64,000 nucleotides of DNA, from positions 1 to 64,000 of the forward strand of contig JBFHQE010000009.1 of NCBI GenBank assembly GCA_041592335.1. The letters run 5' to 3'. Source of the stretch: JBFHQE01 sp041592335. GTDB lineage: Bacteria > Pseudomonadota > Gammaproteobacteria > Thiohalobacterales > Thiohalobacteraceae. Of this stretch, positions 36,966 to 47,231 are shown one piece after another. Below the pieces are notes generated by a model. The model saw only the letters and a program-made list of their open reading frames with translations. It did not search any database and was not told the DNA's origin. Position numbers and translations under genes: made by a program. How positions within the stretch are numbered: position 1 is the first letter of the stretch; each line of letters opens with the position of its first letter.

Positions 36966-39638
36966 TCAGCCGGTCATCGCGGGCTGTTCCGCTTCTTCCA
37001 GCAGGCGCGTCAGTTCCGGCACGCAGGAACCGCAGTTGGTACCTGCCTTTAGACACTGACCGATTTGTTCCACCGTGGTGAGCCCCTTTTCCTCGATAGC
37101 CGCCCGGATGGTATTGATACCGACACTGAAACAGGCACACACGGTTTCACCCTGATCCTTGCTCTTATCCATCGGCTTGCCAAGCAGGATACTCTGCCGC
37201 TGACGGTCATCCAGTGTTTGTTCGGCAAACAGACTTACCAGCCAGTCGCGTGGCGGCAGGGTATATTCCGGCCCGATAAACCAGCAGCTTTCCAGCTGTC
37301 CATTAACCAGCCGCGCGGCGCGATAACGGCCATCGGCGGCATCTTTATACTCGATCCACTCAACTCCGCTTTGATCCGCGCACAAAACGGTGCGCGCACG
37401 CACGGCCCAGTCTTCCGGCGCCACATCCCCCGCCACTTCGTACCGCCAGTAACCGTTGCCCTTTGCCATCGACCAGTAACTGGCCAGCTCGGGCGTGATC
37501 TTGCGGCGTGATAATACAAAGCCATGCCACTGCGGTTTATAGGGCGCGATACTCACCGGCGTATGCTTGAACTCCGGCTGACCGGAAAGCGCATCGACCT
37601 CGGGATTGATCAGCGCATCGATCGTCTTGAGGCTGGAGTATTGCTCGTTCCAGTGTATAGGACTGAACACCGAACCCGCTTGCTGATCGACAGTCACCCT
37701 GGCACGCACAATCGCGACGCCCCATTGCGTCGACAGCGTTACCAGCGACTGATCGTTGATGCCATAGGTCACGGCATCGTTCGAATGAATTTCGGCAAAG
37801 GGTTCCAGTATATGAGAGGACAGTCGCGCAGACTTGGCCGTGCGCGTCATGGTATGCCAGTGATCGCGCACCCGGCCACTGTTAAGAACCAGGGGGTAAT
37901 CTTTATCGGGCGCATTTACCGGCCGACATTTCCCCACGGCGATAAAGTTTGCCTTGCCATTGGGCGTGTAAAACTTTTCATCGGTAAACAGGCGCTCGGT
38001 CCCCTGTCCGGCAACCTTCACCGGCCATTGAACAGGCACCAGGTTTTCATACTCGTCATCCGATAATTCCGCGAGCCCGCTGATATCGAAATCACGCGAG
38101 CCATTATTATCCTCACCCGACAGGCGCGCATGCTCGCGAAAGATCGAGGCCACATCCGGATAATCGAAACTCTCTTTAAAACCCAGTCGCTTTGCCACTT
38201 CACAGACTATCCACCAATCCGGCTTCGCCTCACCCGCCGATTCCAGGAACGCCCGCTGATGGGAAATACATCGCTCGGAGTTGGTGACCGTACCGTCTTT
38301 CTCCCCCCAACCCTGCGCTGGCAGAAGAATGTCCGCATACTGACTGGTATCCGTACGCGCCACGCAATCCGACACCACCACCAGCTCGCAATTAGCCAGC
38401 GCCTGTCGCACCTGGTTTGCATCCGGCAGGCTCACGGCCGGGTTGGTCGCCATAATCCAGACCGCCTTGACCTTGCCTTGCTCCATGGCACGGAACAGGT
38501 CGACCGCTTTGTAACCCGGCTTATCGGCAATCACCGGCGACGACCAGAAACGCTGCACCAGCGCGCGATGCGCGTCATCATGCAGATGCATATGCGCCGC
38601 CAGTTGTGTCGCCAGCCCACCAACCTCGCGACCGCCCATGGCATTGGGTTGGCCGGTAATGGAAAACGGCCCCATTCCCGGACGACCGATGCGGCCGGTA
38701 GCAAGGTGACAGTTGATTATGGCATTCACCTTGTCGGTGCCGTAGCTGGACTGGTTAATGCCCTGCGAAAACAGTGTGACTACGCGTTCGGTACGACTGA
38801 ACAGGCGATAAAACTCTTCCAGCTGAGAAAGCGACAGTCCGCAACCCTCGGCCACGACCGCAAGACTCCCCGCCACCCGCCGTGCCGCAACCAGGGCATC
38901 GTCAAAATCGTTCGTTGCCCGGGCAATAAAGGCCTTGTTGATTTCATCCTGTTCGGCGAGATAAGCCAGCAAGCCGTTAAACAGCAGTGGATCGCTACCC
39001 GGCTTGATCGGCAAATGCAGGTCGGCGATACCGGCCGTGGCGGTCTTGCGCGGATCAATCAGGACAATTTTCAGGTCAGGATTATTCTTCTTGGCCAGCG
39101 CAATCCGCTGATACACCACAGGATGACACCAGGCTGTATTGGAACCGGTAATCACGAGTAGCTGCGCCCGCTCCAGGTCTTCATAACTGCAGGGCACCGC
39201 ATCCGCGCCGAAGGCACGCGTGTGTCCAGCTACCGCGGAAGACATGCATAAACGGGAATTGGTATCGATGTTGGCCGAACCGATGAAACCCTTCATCAGT
39301 TTGTTGGCCACGTAATAATCTTCGGTGAGCAATTGCCCGGAAACATAAAAAGCCACCGCTTCCGGACCATATTGATCGATGACTGCCTTGAAGCGATCGG
39401 CCACCGTTTCCAGCGCTGTATTCCAGTCGACTTGCCGCCCATTAATGACGGGATGCAACAGGCGACCGTCCAGGTCGAGGGTTTCGGAAAGCGCCGAGCC
39501 CTTGGAACAGAGACGACCGAGATTGGCCGGGTGCGCCTTGTCGCCCGCCACCTTTAACTGACCGTCTTCAAGCCGGGTTACCTCGACACCGCAGCCAACT
39601 CCGCAATAGGGACAGGTTGTTTTAACGACATCTTTCAC
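36966..39638 (-). CDS. nasA: Assimilatory nitrate reductase catalytic subunit
   Basis: 890-residue molybdopterin enzyme. N-terminal [4Fe-4S] motif CPYCGVGCGVEV with the fourth Cys in RLCSKG, molybdopterin domains through ~residue 800, and a C-terminal BFD-type [2Fe-2S] domain (VCACFSVG ... GTNCGSCVPE), typical of cytoplasmic NasA. Reduces nitrate to nitrite. No signal peptide. Last gene of the nrtABC-nirBD-nasA operon, 42 bp after nirD. Confidence 0.95.
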   Translation of the reverse strand: MKDVVKTTCPYCGVGCGVEVTRLEDGQLKVAGDKAHPANLGRLCSKGSALSETLDLDGRLLHPVINGRQVDWNTALETVADRFKAVIDQYGPEAVAFYVSGQLLTEDYYVANKLMKGFIGSANIDTNSRLCMSSAVAGHTRAFGADAVPCSYEDLERAQLLVITGSNTAWCHPVVYQRIALAKKNNPDLKIVLIDPRKTATAGIADLHLPIKPGSDPLLFNGLLAYLAEQDEINKAFIARATNDFDDALVAARRVAGSLAVVAEGCGLSLSQLEEFYRLFSRTERVVTLFSQGINQSSYGTDKVNAIINCHLATGRIGRPGMGPFSITGQPNAMGGREVGGLATQLAAHMHLHDDAHRALVQRFWSSPVIADKPGYKAVDLFRAMEQGKVKAVWIMATNPAVSLPDANQVRQALANCELVVVSDCVARTDTSQYADILLPAQGWGEKDGTVTNSERCISHQRAFLESAGEAKPDWWIVCEVAKRLGFKESFDYPDVASIFREHARLSGEDNNGSRDFDISGLAELSDDEYENLVPVQWPVKVAGQGTERLFTDEKFYTPNGKANFIAVGKCRPVNAPDKDYPLVLNSGRVRDHWHTMTRTAKSARLSSHILEPFAEIHSNDAVTYGINDQSLVTLSTQWGVAIVRARVTVDQQAGSVFSPIHWNEQYSSLKTIDALINPEVDALSGQPEFKHTPVSIAPYKPQWHGFVLSRRKITPELASYWSMAKGNGYWRYEVAGDVAPEDWAVRARTVLCADQSGVEWIEYKDAADGRYRAARLVNGQLESCWFIGPEYTLPPRDWLVSLFAEQTLDDRQRQSILLGKPMDKSKDQGETVCACFSVGINTIRAAIEEKGLTTVEQIGQCLKAGTNCGSCVPELTRLLEEAEQPAMTG

Positions 39639-39680
39639 AACAATAGGGCACCTGGATCCGGTTAAGCCAAATTCGTTTAG

Positions 39681-40019
39681 TTATTGATTGGGACAACCTT
39701 CGGCTGGCACCAGTGACAGGAAGATTACATCTCCCTCGAGCCTTACCGGGTAGGATGCCGCACAACCTTCATCGGGCGCCACGGCCTCGCCAGTATCGAG
39801 ATGAATTTTCCAGTCATGCAACGGACAGGCGACTCGCTTGCCGTGCACAATACCCTGAGAAAGAGGCCCACCCTTGTGCGGGCACTTGTCGCGCAGGGCA
39901 AATATTTCATCCTCGCCATTACGGAACACGGCAATATCGCCTTTAGCGGTGCGTACTACGCGCGCACCCAATTTTGGAATCTCATCGACCTTGCCTACTT
40001 CAATCCAGTCGTTACTCAT
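39681..40019 (-). CDS. nirD: Nitrite reductase small subunit, Rieske type
   Basis: 112 residues. Rieske-fold protein with both ligand motifs, CPHKGG and CPLHDW, so a [2Fe-2S] cluster is expected, unlike enterobacterial NirD, which lacks the ligands. Partner of NirB in NADH-dependent reduction of nitrite to ammonium. Placed between nirB and nasA. Confidence 0.93.
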   Translation of the reverse strand: MSNDWIEVGKVDEIPKLGARVVRTAKGDIAVFRNGEDEIFALRDKCPHKGGPLSQGIVHGKRVACPLHDWKIHLDTGEAVAPDEGCAASYPVRLEGDVIFLSLVPAEGCPNQ

Positions 40020-40058
40020 ATTCTGTCCTGCCTGATATTTAAATGTTATGGCTTGTCA

Positions 40059-42497
40059 TTAACCAATCTGCTTCATTGGCGTGAATTCATGCGCCTCGGC
40101 ACCCTGTGCGCGTTCATTCCAGGGATCGCTCTGGGCAAATGACTGCGCATAACGGAAGCGTTCGGCCAGCGCCTTGCGGCCTTCGGCATCTTCCACCACG
40201 CGTTCCTTCACGTAGCTCAGGCCGACACGCTCCACCCAGGGCGCCGTGCGTTCAAGGTAATGCGCCTCTTCACGATATACCTGCATGAAGGCCGCGCAAT
40301 ATTCCAGCACCTCTTCCTCGGTCTTCACGGTGCAGAGATAGTCGGTCGCGCGAACTTTCACGCCGCCATTACCGCCCACGTGCAATTCGTAACCGGAATC
40401 GACACAGACCACGCCAAAGTCCTTGATGGTGGCCTCGGCACAGTTACGCGGACAGCCGGATGCGGCCATCTTGAACTTGTGCGGCGTCCAGGAACCCCAG
40501 GTCATCTTTTCCAGCTCGATGCCGAGGTGGGTCGAATCCTGGGTACCGAAACGACACCATTCCTTGCCGACACAGGTTTTGACAGTACGCAGCGCCTTGC
40601 CGTAGGCATGCCCGGAAACCAGACCTGATTCGTTCAGGTCCTTCCAGATCAAGGGCAACTCTTCTTTTTTCAGGCCGTACAGGGCAATGCGCTGACCGCC
40701 GGTCACATGCACGGTTTTGACGTTGTATTTCTCGGCGGCATCCGCAATCGCGCGTAATTCCTGCGGTGTAGTGCCACCTCCCCACATGCGTGGGATAACG
40801 GAATAAGTCGCATCCTTCTGAATATTCGCATGGGCGCGTTCATTAATGAAACGCGACTGGCTGTCGTCCACGTACTCACCCGGCCAGGCACACAGCAGAT
40901 AATAATTCAGCGCAGTGCGGCACTTGGGACAACCATCCGCTGTTTTCCATTCCAGTGCATCGCGCACGGCCGCCATGGTCTTGAGTTCCTGCTGCTTGAT
41001 CTCGGCACGGATTTCATCGTGCGTGTGTTCGGTACAACCGCACAGGGGTTTCTTGCTGGGCGACTCCGAGTAATCGCCACCCAGGGTATGCGCCAGCAAG
41101 GATTCCACCAGCCCGGTACAGGAACCACAGGAACTGGACGCCTTGGTATGGGCGCGCACATCTTCGAGCGTGAAGAGATTCTTGGTGGTGATCGCCTTGA
41201 CAATGTCACCCTTGCAGACACCGTTACAACCGCAGATCTCGGCCGTATCGGACATGGCCGCCACGCGATTATCGTCGCCATGACCGGAATCGCCAAGATG
41301 CGCCTGGCCAAACAGCAGGTTCTCGCGGATATCGGACACATCGGTGTTGTCACGCATCAGTTCGAAGTACCAGGTACCGTCGATGGTGTCGCCATACATG
41401 ACGGCACCTCTGATACGGTTGTCCTTGAGCACGACTTTCTTGTAGATACCTCGCCCCGGATCCTGCAACACCAACTCTTCGGTCGATTCATCGCCAATAA
41501 AATCACCGGCGGAGAACAGGTCGATACCCGTGACTTTCAGCTTGGTCGAAGTTAACGATCCTTCATAACGGGCAATACCCATATGCGCCAGGTGATTTGC
41601 ACATACCTTCCCCTGCTCAAACAAAGGCGCCACCAGGCCATAGGTTTCGCCACGATGCTGTACGCACTCGCCCACGGCATAGATTGACGGATCGAAAGTC
41701 TGCATGGTGTCACTCACCACGATACCGCGCTCGCAGTGCAGCCCCACTTTCTTTGCCAGTTCAATGTTAGGACGGATACCGACTGCCATCACCACCAGGT
41801 CGGCCGCAATCTCCAGACCGTCCTTGAAGCGCACCGCCTCGACCTTGTCCTTGCCGATAACAGCCTCGGTCTGCGCTTCCATCAGGAAATTCAGACCGCG
41901 CTCTTCCAGGGAGCGTTTAAGCAGGGACGCCGCGGGCTTATCCAGCTGACGCTCCATCAATGAATCCATCAGGTGCACGACCGTAACTTCCATGCCCTGC
42001 TTCATCAGGCCATTGGCCGCTTCCAGACCGAGCAGGCCACCGCCGATCACGACCGCCTTGCCATGTTCTTTCTTCGCGCTGGCAAGCATCACATCGACAT
42101 CGTTGATATCGCGGAAGGCAATCACACCCTCCAGCTCCTTGCCCGGCACCGGAATAATAAAGGGATTGGAACCCGTTGCCAGAATCAGACGATCATAACT
42201 CTCTTCCGTGCCATCTTCCGCGATCACCTTGCGCGCGGCGCGATTGATGTCCACGATTTTCTTGCCCTTGTGCAAACTGATGCCATTGTCGACATACCAT
42301 TGCTCGTCATTGAGCATGATTTCGTTAATGGTCTTTTCACCAGCCAGCACCGGGGACAACAGGATGCGGTTGTAATTACCATAGGGCTCTGAACCAAATA
42401 CGGTGATGTCATACTGGTCTGGCGCGATTTTTAAAAGTTCTTCGAGCGCGCGCACACCCGCCATGCCATTACCCACCAAAACAAGTTTCTGTTTCAT
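40059..42497 (-). CDS. nirB: NADH-dependent nitrite reductase large subunit
   Basis: About 812 residues from the ATG at 42497, which has GAGGTGAAAAG upstream. Order: FAD site LVGNGMAGVRALEEL, NAD site VVIGGGLLGLEAANGL, BFD-type [2Fe-2S] domain (CGCNGVCKGD ... SCGSCTGLVE) and the sirohaem/[4Fe-4S] nitrite-reductase domain (CVGKEWCRFG; SGCPRNCAEA). Reduces nitrite to ammonium with NADH, together with NirD. Longer frame to 42539 runs into nrtC. Confidence 0.96.
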   Translation of the reverse strand: MKQKLVLVGNGMAGVRALEELLKIAPDQYDITVFGSEPYGNYNRILLSPVLAGEKTINEIMLNDEQWYVDNGISLHKGKKIVDINRAARKVIAEDGTEESYDRLILATGSNPFIIPVPGKELEGVIAFRDINDVDVMLASAKKEHGKAVVIGGGLLGLEAANGLMKQGMEVTVVHLMDSLMERQLDKPAASLLKRSLEERGLNFLMEAQTEAVIGKDKVEAVRFKDGLEIAADLVVMAVGIRPNIELAKKVGLHCERGIVVSDTMQTFDPSIYAVGECVQHRGETYGLVAPLFEQGKVCANHLAHMGIARYEGSLTSTKLKVTGIDLFSAGDFIGDESTEELVLQDPGRGIYKKVVLKDNRIRGAVMYGDTIDGTWYFELMRDNTDVSDIRENLLFGQAHLGDSGHGDDNRVAAMSDTAEICGCNGVCKGDIVKAITTKNLFTLEDVRAHTKASSSCGSCTGLVESLLAHTLGGDYSESPSKKPLCGCTEHTHDEIRAEIKQQELKTMAAVRDALEWKTADGCPKCRTALNYYLLCAWPGEYVDDSQSRFINERAHANIQKDATYSVIPRMWGGGTTPQELRAIADAAEKYNVKTVHVTGGQRIALYGLKKEELPLIWKDLNESGLVSGHAYGKALRTVKTCVGKEWCRFGTQDSTHLGIELEKMTWGSWTPHKFKMAASGCPRNCAEATIKDFGVVCVDSGYELHVGGNGGVKVRATDYLCTVKTEEEVLEYCAAFMQVYREEAHYLERTAPWVERVGLSYVKERVVEDAEGRKALAERFRYAQSFAQSDPWNERAQGAEAHEFTPMKQIG

Positions 42498-42510
42498 CTT
42501 TTCACCTCGG

Positions 42511-44655
42511 TTAAACTGCCTTACTGTCGTCGGCAGCACTGGAATCTTTCACCTTGTTCATCTTGAGCCAGGCATCCAGGTTGAAGTCGCCTGACTTGAC
42601 TGAAAACCCGTCGATATAGAATGCCGCCCTATCCGGATCGAACACTCGCTTGTCCATGAATCGGTCCGCTCCCAGGGTAAGCGTCACCTTGGCATCACTG
42701 AACGACCAGTCGGACGCGTGCTCGCCATCGGTCTTGTAATCCCCTGCTGGAACAGCCATCCCCATGGCCTCGGCGGCTGCACGATAGGTTTCGGGACGAT
42801 AGATGGCATCCGCGACCTTGCGCAGATCGATTGGCGCCTGAAAATAACCCCAGCGTGCCATCTGCGTCAGTGTCCAGGTGGCATCGGAACGCCAGGGGTA
42901 ATTGGCTGCATAGCGATGAAACTGGTTGAAGTCGGCCTTGTTCAGAGTTGCCGCAATAACATCCTGCGCCGCATTGACATAGCGCCCCTTGCTTAACAAC
43001 TCGCAGGCTTCATCATGATGTTTTTCATCATCCAGCCAGGCACAGGCCTCAAGTAACGCCATTAAAATCGCCTGATGGGTTTTTGGATTGGCATCCGCCC
43101 AGGCACGGGTACAGCCAAATACTTTCTCCGGATGGTTATTCCAGATCTGGAATGAGGTCACCAGCACCTTGCCGATACCGTCATACACCGCCTGGGTATT
43201 CCAGGGTTCGCCCACGCAGTAACCGGCGATCACGCCCGTCTCCAGATGCGACACCATCTGCGGTGGCGGCACCACGGTAATGGTTACATCCTTATCGGGA
43301 TCGATGCCGGCACTGGCCAGCCAGTAACGCAACAGGTAATTGTGCGAGGACTCCGGAAATACCACGGCAAAGGTCAGCGGCTCTTCTTCATTCGCCTGGT
43401 CTTCCTCGATCACGGCCTTCAATGCTTGCGCGGCAACCAGTGGATCCTTGATGTCGCCTTGCGCGACACTCGTCAGGCGCTCATAAAGCGCATTGGATAT
43501 CGTGATGGCATTGCCGTTGAGGCCAAGGCTCATACTGGCAATCATCGGCTTGCACTTGGATTCGACTGCGGTTGAAAGCGGGATTCCGGGCAGCATCTGT
43601 GCGCCATCCAGTACGCCATAGCAGACCTTGTCGCGAATGTTTGCCCAGGTGGACTCACGCGACAGCGTGACATCCAGACCCTGTTGTGCAAAGAACCCCT
43701 TTTCCTTTGCCACCACCAGTGGCGCGCAGTCGATGAGGGGCACAAAACCCAGTTTGACCTTGTGCTTTTCCAGGGAACGTTTGCCGCGGTAGCCCTCAAG
43801 GTCAAGTATCTGCCCCTCAGGCGCTGACGACTTTCCCGGCTTGTTTCCCTCCCCGCTATCGCCTTCAACAGGCAGGGTATGCCGTTCATGCAGGAAGCGT
43901 ACGACTTCCGCGCGGAAATGGTTATAGGCCGGATCATCGGCCAGTTCGAGACGGTTACGCGGACGCTCCAGATCGATATGCAGAATATCGCCCACGGTAG
44001 CCGCGGGACCGTTACTCATCATCACAATGCGATCGGAGAGCAACACAGCCTCATCCACATCATGCGTAATCATGATCACGGTGTTCTTCAGGTTCTGATG
44101 GATTTCCATCAACGAGTCCTGCATATGGGTACGCGTCAATGCATCCAGCGCACCGAAGGGCTCATCCATCAGCAGCACCTTGGGCTCCATTGCCAGCGCA
44201 CGCGCGATCCCGACACGCTGCTTCATGCCGCCGGAGATTTCGCCCGGACGCTTGTGCATGGCATGACTCATATGCACCAGCTCGAGGTTATGCTTGATCC
44301 ATTCGTCCATTTCCTTGCGCGACTTCTGTCCCTTGAAAACCTGCTTCACGGCCAGCTCGACATTTTCGTAGGCGCTCAGCCAGGGCAACAGTGAATGGTT
44401 CTGAAACACAACCGCGCGATCCGGTCCAGGCTCTTTCACTTCGCGACTATCCAGGATGACCCCGCCCTGGGTTGCCTGGTAAAGTCCCGCGACAATATTC
44501 AGCACCGTGGATTTGCCGCATCCCGAGTGGCCGATAATGGATATAAACTCGCCTCTATCGATGGTGAGGTTGACCCCTTCCAGCGCCCGGAAGTAACCAT
44601 TGGGCGTTGGAAAATCGATCGTGACGTCGGTAATCACCAGATGTTCGTTACTCAT
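42511..44655 (-). CDS. nrtC: Nitrate ABC transporter ATPase fused to NrtA-like domain
   Basis: 714 residues. Residues ~1-260 are an ABC ATPase (Walker A GHSGCGKST; ISGGMKQRVGIARAL; LLMDEPFGALD). Residues ~290-680 are homologous to the NrtA substrate-binding family (VPLIDCAPLVVAKEKGFF, YCVGEPWN). This is the cyanobacterial-type NrtC, where the extra domain is reported to mediate nitrogen control of uptake. Cytoplasmic face of the nitrate importer. Follows nrtB in the operon. Confidence 0.94.
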   Translation of the reverse strand: MSNEHLVITDVTIDFPTPNGYFRALEGVNLTIDRGEFISIIGHSGCGKSTVLNIVAGLYQATQGGVILDSREVKEPGPDRAVVFQNHSLLPWLSAYENVELAVKQVFKGQKSRKEMDEWIKHNLELVHMSHAMHKRPGEISGGMKQRVGIARALAMEPKVLLMDEPFGALDALTRTHMQDSLMEIHQNLKNTVIMITHDVDEAVLLSDRIVMMSNGPAATVGDILHIDLERPRNRLELADDPAYNHFRAEVVRFLHERHTLPVEGDSGEGNKPGKSSAPEGQILDLEGYRGKRSLEKHKVKLGFVPLIDCAPLVVAKEKGFFAQQGLDVTLSRESTWANIRDKVCYGVLDGAQMLPGIPLSTAVESKCKPMIASMSLGLNGNAITISNALYERLTSVAQGDIKDPLVAAQALKAVIEEDQANEEEPLTFAVVFPESSHNYLLRYWLASAGIDPDKDVTITVVPPPQMVSHLETGVIAGYCVGEPWNTQAVYDGIGKVLVTSFQIWNNHPEKVFGCTRAWADANPKTHQAILMALLEACAWLDDEKHHDEACELLSKGRYVNAAQDVIAATLNKADFNQFHRYAANYPWRSDATWTLTQMARWGYFQAPIDLRKVADAIYRPETYRAAAEAMGMAVPAGDYKTDGEHASDWSFSDAKVTLTLGADRFMDKRVFDPDRAAFYIDGFSVKSGDFNLDAWLKMNKVKDSSAADDSKAV

Positions 44656-44680
44656 ATCAATCGCTCCTTATATCCGATGA

Positions 44681-45694
44681 TTAACGCAATTCTGCGTTCT
44701 TGTCCCAGCTCACGTATTTCTGCAGCATCAACATGCCGCGATCGAGCAGGAAGCCGATAACGCCGATCACGAACACGGCGACCATGATGCGACCCAGTGA
44801 ATTGGAACTGCCGTTCTGGAATTCATCCCAGACAAACTTGCCCAGTCCCGGATTCTGCGCCAGCATCTCTGCCGCGATCAGTACCATCCAGCCGATACCC
44901 AGCGATAAACGCAGACCGGCAAAGATCATCGGAATGGACGATGGCAACACGATCTTCCACACCTTGGTGGCCCAGCCGAGACGCAGTACGCGGCTGACGT
45001 TGATGAGGTCCTTATCCAGCGAAGCGACGCCGACGGTCGTGTTGATGATGGTCGGCCAGATACAGCACAGGGTAACGGTAATCGCCGAGGTCACAAATGA
45101 TTTGGAGAACATGGGATCGTCTGTGACATACACCGCGCTCACAATAATGGTCACGATCGGCAACCAGGCCAATGGCGATACCGGCTTGAAGATCTGAATC
45201 AGCGGATTCATCGCGCCGTACAGCACTGGACTCAAACCGCACACCACGCCAACCGGAATCGCAATAACACTGGCGAGCAGAAAACCTGTCGCTACCGTGA
45301 CCAGGCTGGTCCAGATCTGGTCGAAAAATGTCGGCTTGCCGGTGTAAGGGCGAATTTTGACTTCTGCATCGGGATCTTTCGCCAGTTTCTCGGCGTTGCG
45401 TTTTTCCTGGCGCTCGATAAACGCGGCTTCTTTCTCCCGCTCGCGCTTGTGATCTTCAACCAGATTGACCAGCTGCTCCCACACAGCAGCTGGCCCTGGC
45501 ACCACCCCTAACGACGTTTGAATCTGTGCGGCACTGGCACTCCAGATACCGAGAAAAATCATAAATGCGATCACGGGTACCGCAATCTTGCGCACCCACA
45601 CATAAAGTTGATCGCCCAGCTCAGCAACCTTGTCGAATCGGTCATCAACAACCGGTGCCTGCTCCGTTGTTGAATGCATTAGCTGAGTACTCAT
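44681..45694 (-). CDS. nrtB: Nitrate ABC transporter permease
   Basis: 337 residues, NrtB/SsuC-type permease with about six helices and the EAA-like loop around LNVSRVLRLGWATKVWKIVLPSS region (residues ~235-260). An unusually long charged insert (~75-120, Lys/Glu/Arg rich) separates the first helix from the rest. Imports nitrate with NrtA and NrtC. Confidence 0.92.
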   Translation of the reverse strand: MSTQLMHSTTEQAPVVDDRFDKVAELGDQLYVWVRKIAVPVIAFMIFLGIWSASAAQIQTSLGVVPGPAAVWEQLVNLVEDHKREREKEAAFIERQEKRNAEKLAKDPDAEVKIRPYTGKPTFFDQIWTSLVTVATGFLLASVIAIPVGVVCGLSPVLYGAMNPLIQIFKPVSPLAWLPIVTIIVSAVYVTDDPMFSKSFVTSAITVTLCCIWPTIINTTVGVASLDKDLINVSRVLRLGWATKVWKIVLPSSIPMIFAGLRLSLGIGWMVLIAAEMLAQNPGLGKFVWDEFQNGSSNSLGRIMVAVFVIGVIGFLLDRGMLMLQKYVSWDKNAELR

Positions 45695-45730
45695 GTCACT
45701 GTCCTCTTGTATTTATCCTGATAAGTCCAG

Positions 45731-45748
45731 CCCCGGCAGATGCCGGGG
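45731..45748 (-). promoter_or_regulatory. Intercistronic hairpin between nrtA and nrtB
   Basis: CCCCGGCA-TC-TGCCGGGG in the mRNA, strong but without a following U-run. It could protect the nrtA 3' end or reduce read-through so that the binding protein is made in excess over NrtBC. Effect is inferred. Confidence 0.55.
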
Positions 45749-45764
45749 ACAGCCTTTTGCTCAC

Positions 45765-47150
45765 CTAGAGAACCTCATCGCCTTTCAGACCGATCTTGAA
45801 CTGCTTCAGATAGTCATTCGGCTTGGTACCGTCATAAGTGATACCGTCGATGAACTCGGTCTGCGGTGCACGGAAACCGGTTTCGGAAGCAAAGTCCGGG
45901 AAGTCCTTGGCATCCACCTTGCCTTCCGCGATCAGCTGCTTGGCCGCTTCGGCATAGATGTCAGGACGGTAGACCTTCTTTGCAATATCCATGTACCAGC
46001 TATCCGGCTTTGGCTCGGCAATCTGGCCCCAGCGGCGCATCTGCGTCAGGTACCAGACCGCATCCGAGTAGTAGGGATAGGTCGCGTTGTAACGGAAGAA
46101 CACGTTGAAGTCCGGCACGTCACGCTTGTCGCCCTTCTCATACTCGAAGGTGCCAGTCATTGAGTTGGCGATAACTTCGTAATCCGCACCCACGTACTCG
46201 GGGCGAGACAGGATTTTTACCGCTTCCGGACGGTTGGCGTTGTTGTTGGCATCCAGCCATTGCGCGGCACGGATCATCGCCTTCACGACGGCGATATGGG
46301 TATTCGGGTTTTCTTCGGCCCACTGCTTCGAGACACCGAAGACTTTTTCCGGATTGTCTTTCCAGATTTCGTAATCGGTTATCACAGGCACACCAATTCC
46401 CTTGAACACGGCCTGCTGGTTCCAGGGCTCGCCCACGCAGTAGCCGTAAATGGTGCCTGCTTCCATGGTGGCTGGCATCTGCGGCGGTGGCGTTACCGAC
46501 AACAGCGCATCCGCTTTCAGGTTGCCGCTGATGTCGCTCTTGTGCGGCGCATAGTAACCGGGGTGGATACCGCCGGCAGCCAGCCAGTAACGCAGCTCGT
46601 AGTTATGCGTGGACACCGGAAACACCATGCCCATCTTGAAAGGCTTGCCTTCGCTCTTGTACTTTTCAACCACCGGCTTCAGGTAATCGGCCTTGATGGG
46701 ATGAACCGGCTTGCCGTTTTCGTGCGGTACGTATTGCTTCATCTGTTCCCAGATGTCGTTGGAAACCGTGATGCCGTTACCGTTCAGGTCCATGGAAAAC
46801 GCGGTGATAACATCCGCCTTGGTACCGAAACCGATCGTGGCACCCAGCGGCTGACCGGCCAGCATGTGCGCGCCGTCCAGTTCGCCATCAATCACGCGAT
46901 CCAGCAACACCTTCCAGTTAGCCTGCGGCTCCAGCGTGACATAGAGACCTTCGTCCTCGAAATAGCCCTTCTCGTACGCAATCGCCAGTGGCGCCATATC
47001 GGTCAGCTTGATGAAACCGAACTTGAGATCTTCCTTTTCGAGCTCACCGGCAATAACGCTCGATGTCTGCAGAAGGGAACCGCTTCCCAACATCAGCGCC
47101 GCGCTCATCGCGGCCAGGGTCTTTTTCAGAAAACTGCGTCTTGGTTTCAT
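45765..47150 (-). CDS. nrtA: Nitrate ABC transporter substrate-binding protein
   Basis: 461 residues. N-terminus MKPRRSFLKKTLAAMSAAL carries a twin-arginine-like RRSFLKK motif before a hydrophobic stretch, so Tat export is likely. Mature part is NrtA/CmpA type (FIKLTDMAPLAIAYEKGYF, SMDLNGNGITVS, YGYCVGEPWNQQ). ATG at 47150 is used, with GGAGCG upstream. First gene of the nitrate operon, downstream of an NtrC-type site, a sigma-54 promoter and an ANTAR leader. Confidence 0.94.
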   Translation of the reverse strand: MKPRRSFLKKTLAAMSAALMLGSGSLLQTSSVIAGELEKEDLKFGFIKLTDMAPLAIAYEKGYFEDEGLYVTLEPQANWKVLLDRVIDGELDGAHMLAGQPLGATIGFGTKADVITAFSMDLNGNGITVSNDIWEQMKQYVPHENGKPVHPIKADYLKPVVEKYKSEGKPFKMGMVFPVSTHNYELRYWLAAGGIHPGYYAPHKSDISGNLKADALLSVTPPPQMPATMEAGTIYGYCVGEPWNQQAVFKGIGVPVITDYEIWKDNPEKVFGVSKQWAEENPNTHIAVVKAMIRAAQWLDANNNANRPEAVKILSRPEYVGADYEVIANSMTGTFEYEKGDKRDVPDFNVFFRYNATYPYYSDAVWYLTQMRRWGQIAEPKPDSWYMDIAKKVYRPDIYAEAAKQLIAEGKVDAKDFPDFASETGFRAPQTEFIDGITYDGTKPNDYLKQFKIGLKGDEVL

Positions 47151-47173
47151 CACTCGCTCCAGATTTGCTACCC

Positions 47174-47231
47174 AAAAAAAAAGCGCCCACTCATACAGAC
47201 AGTGCCTTGCAAAGCTGTATGGAGTGGACGC
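47174..47231 (-). terminator. Leader terminator before nrtA
   Basis: In the minus-strand transcript: long stem GCGUCCACUC.CAUACAG / CUGUAUG.AGUGGGCGC (one bulge, one G-U) followed by nine U. Ends ~24 nt before the nrtA ATG, so it must be overcome for expression. Its 5' arm shares bases with hairpin P2 (47226-47239). Confidence 0.85.

Noticed and set aside
38130..39161. 343-codon plus-strand frame antisense to nasA
   Set aside because: Shadow of the molybdoenzyme gene, Arg/His-rich with no motifs.
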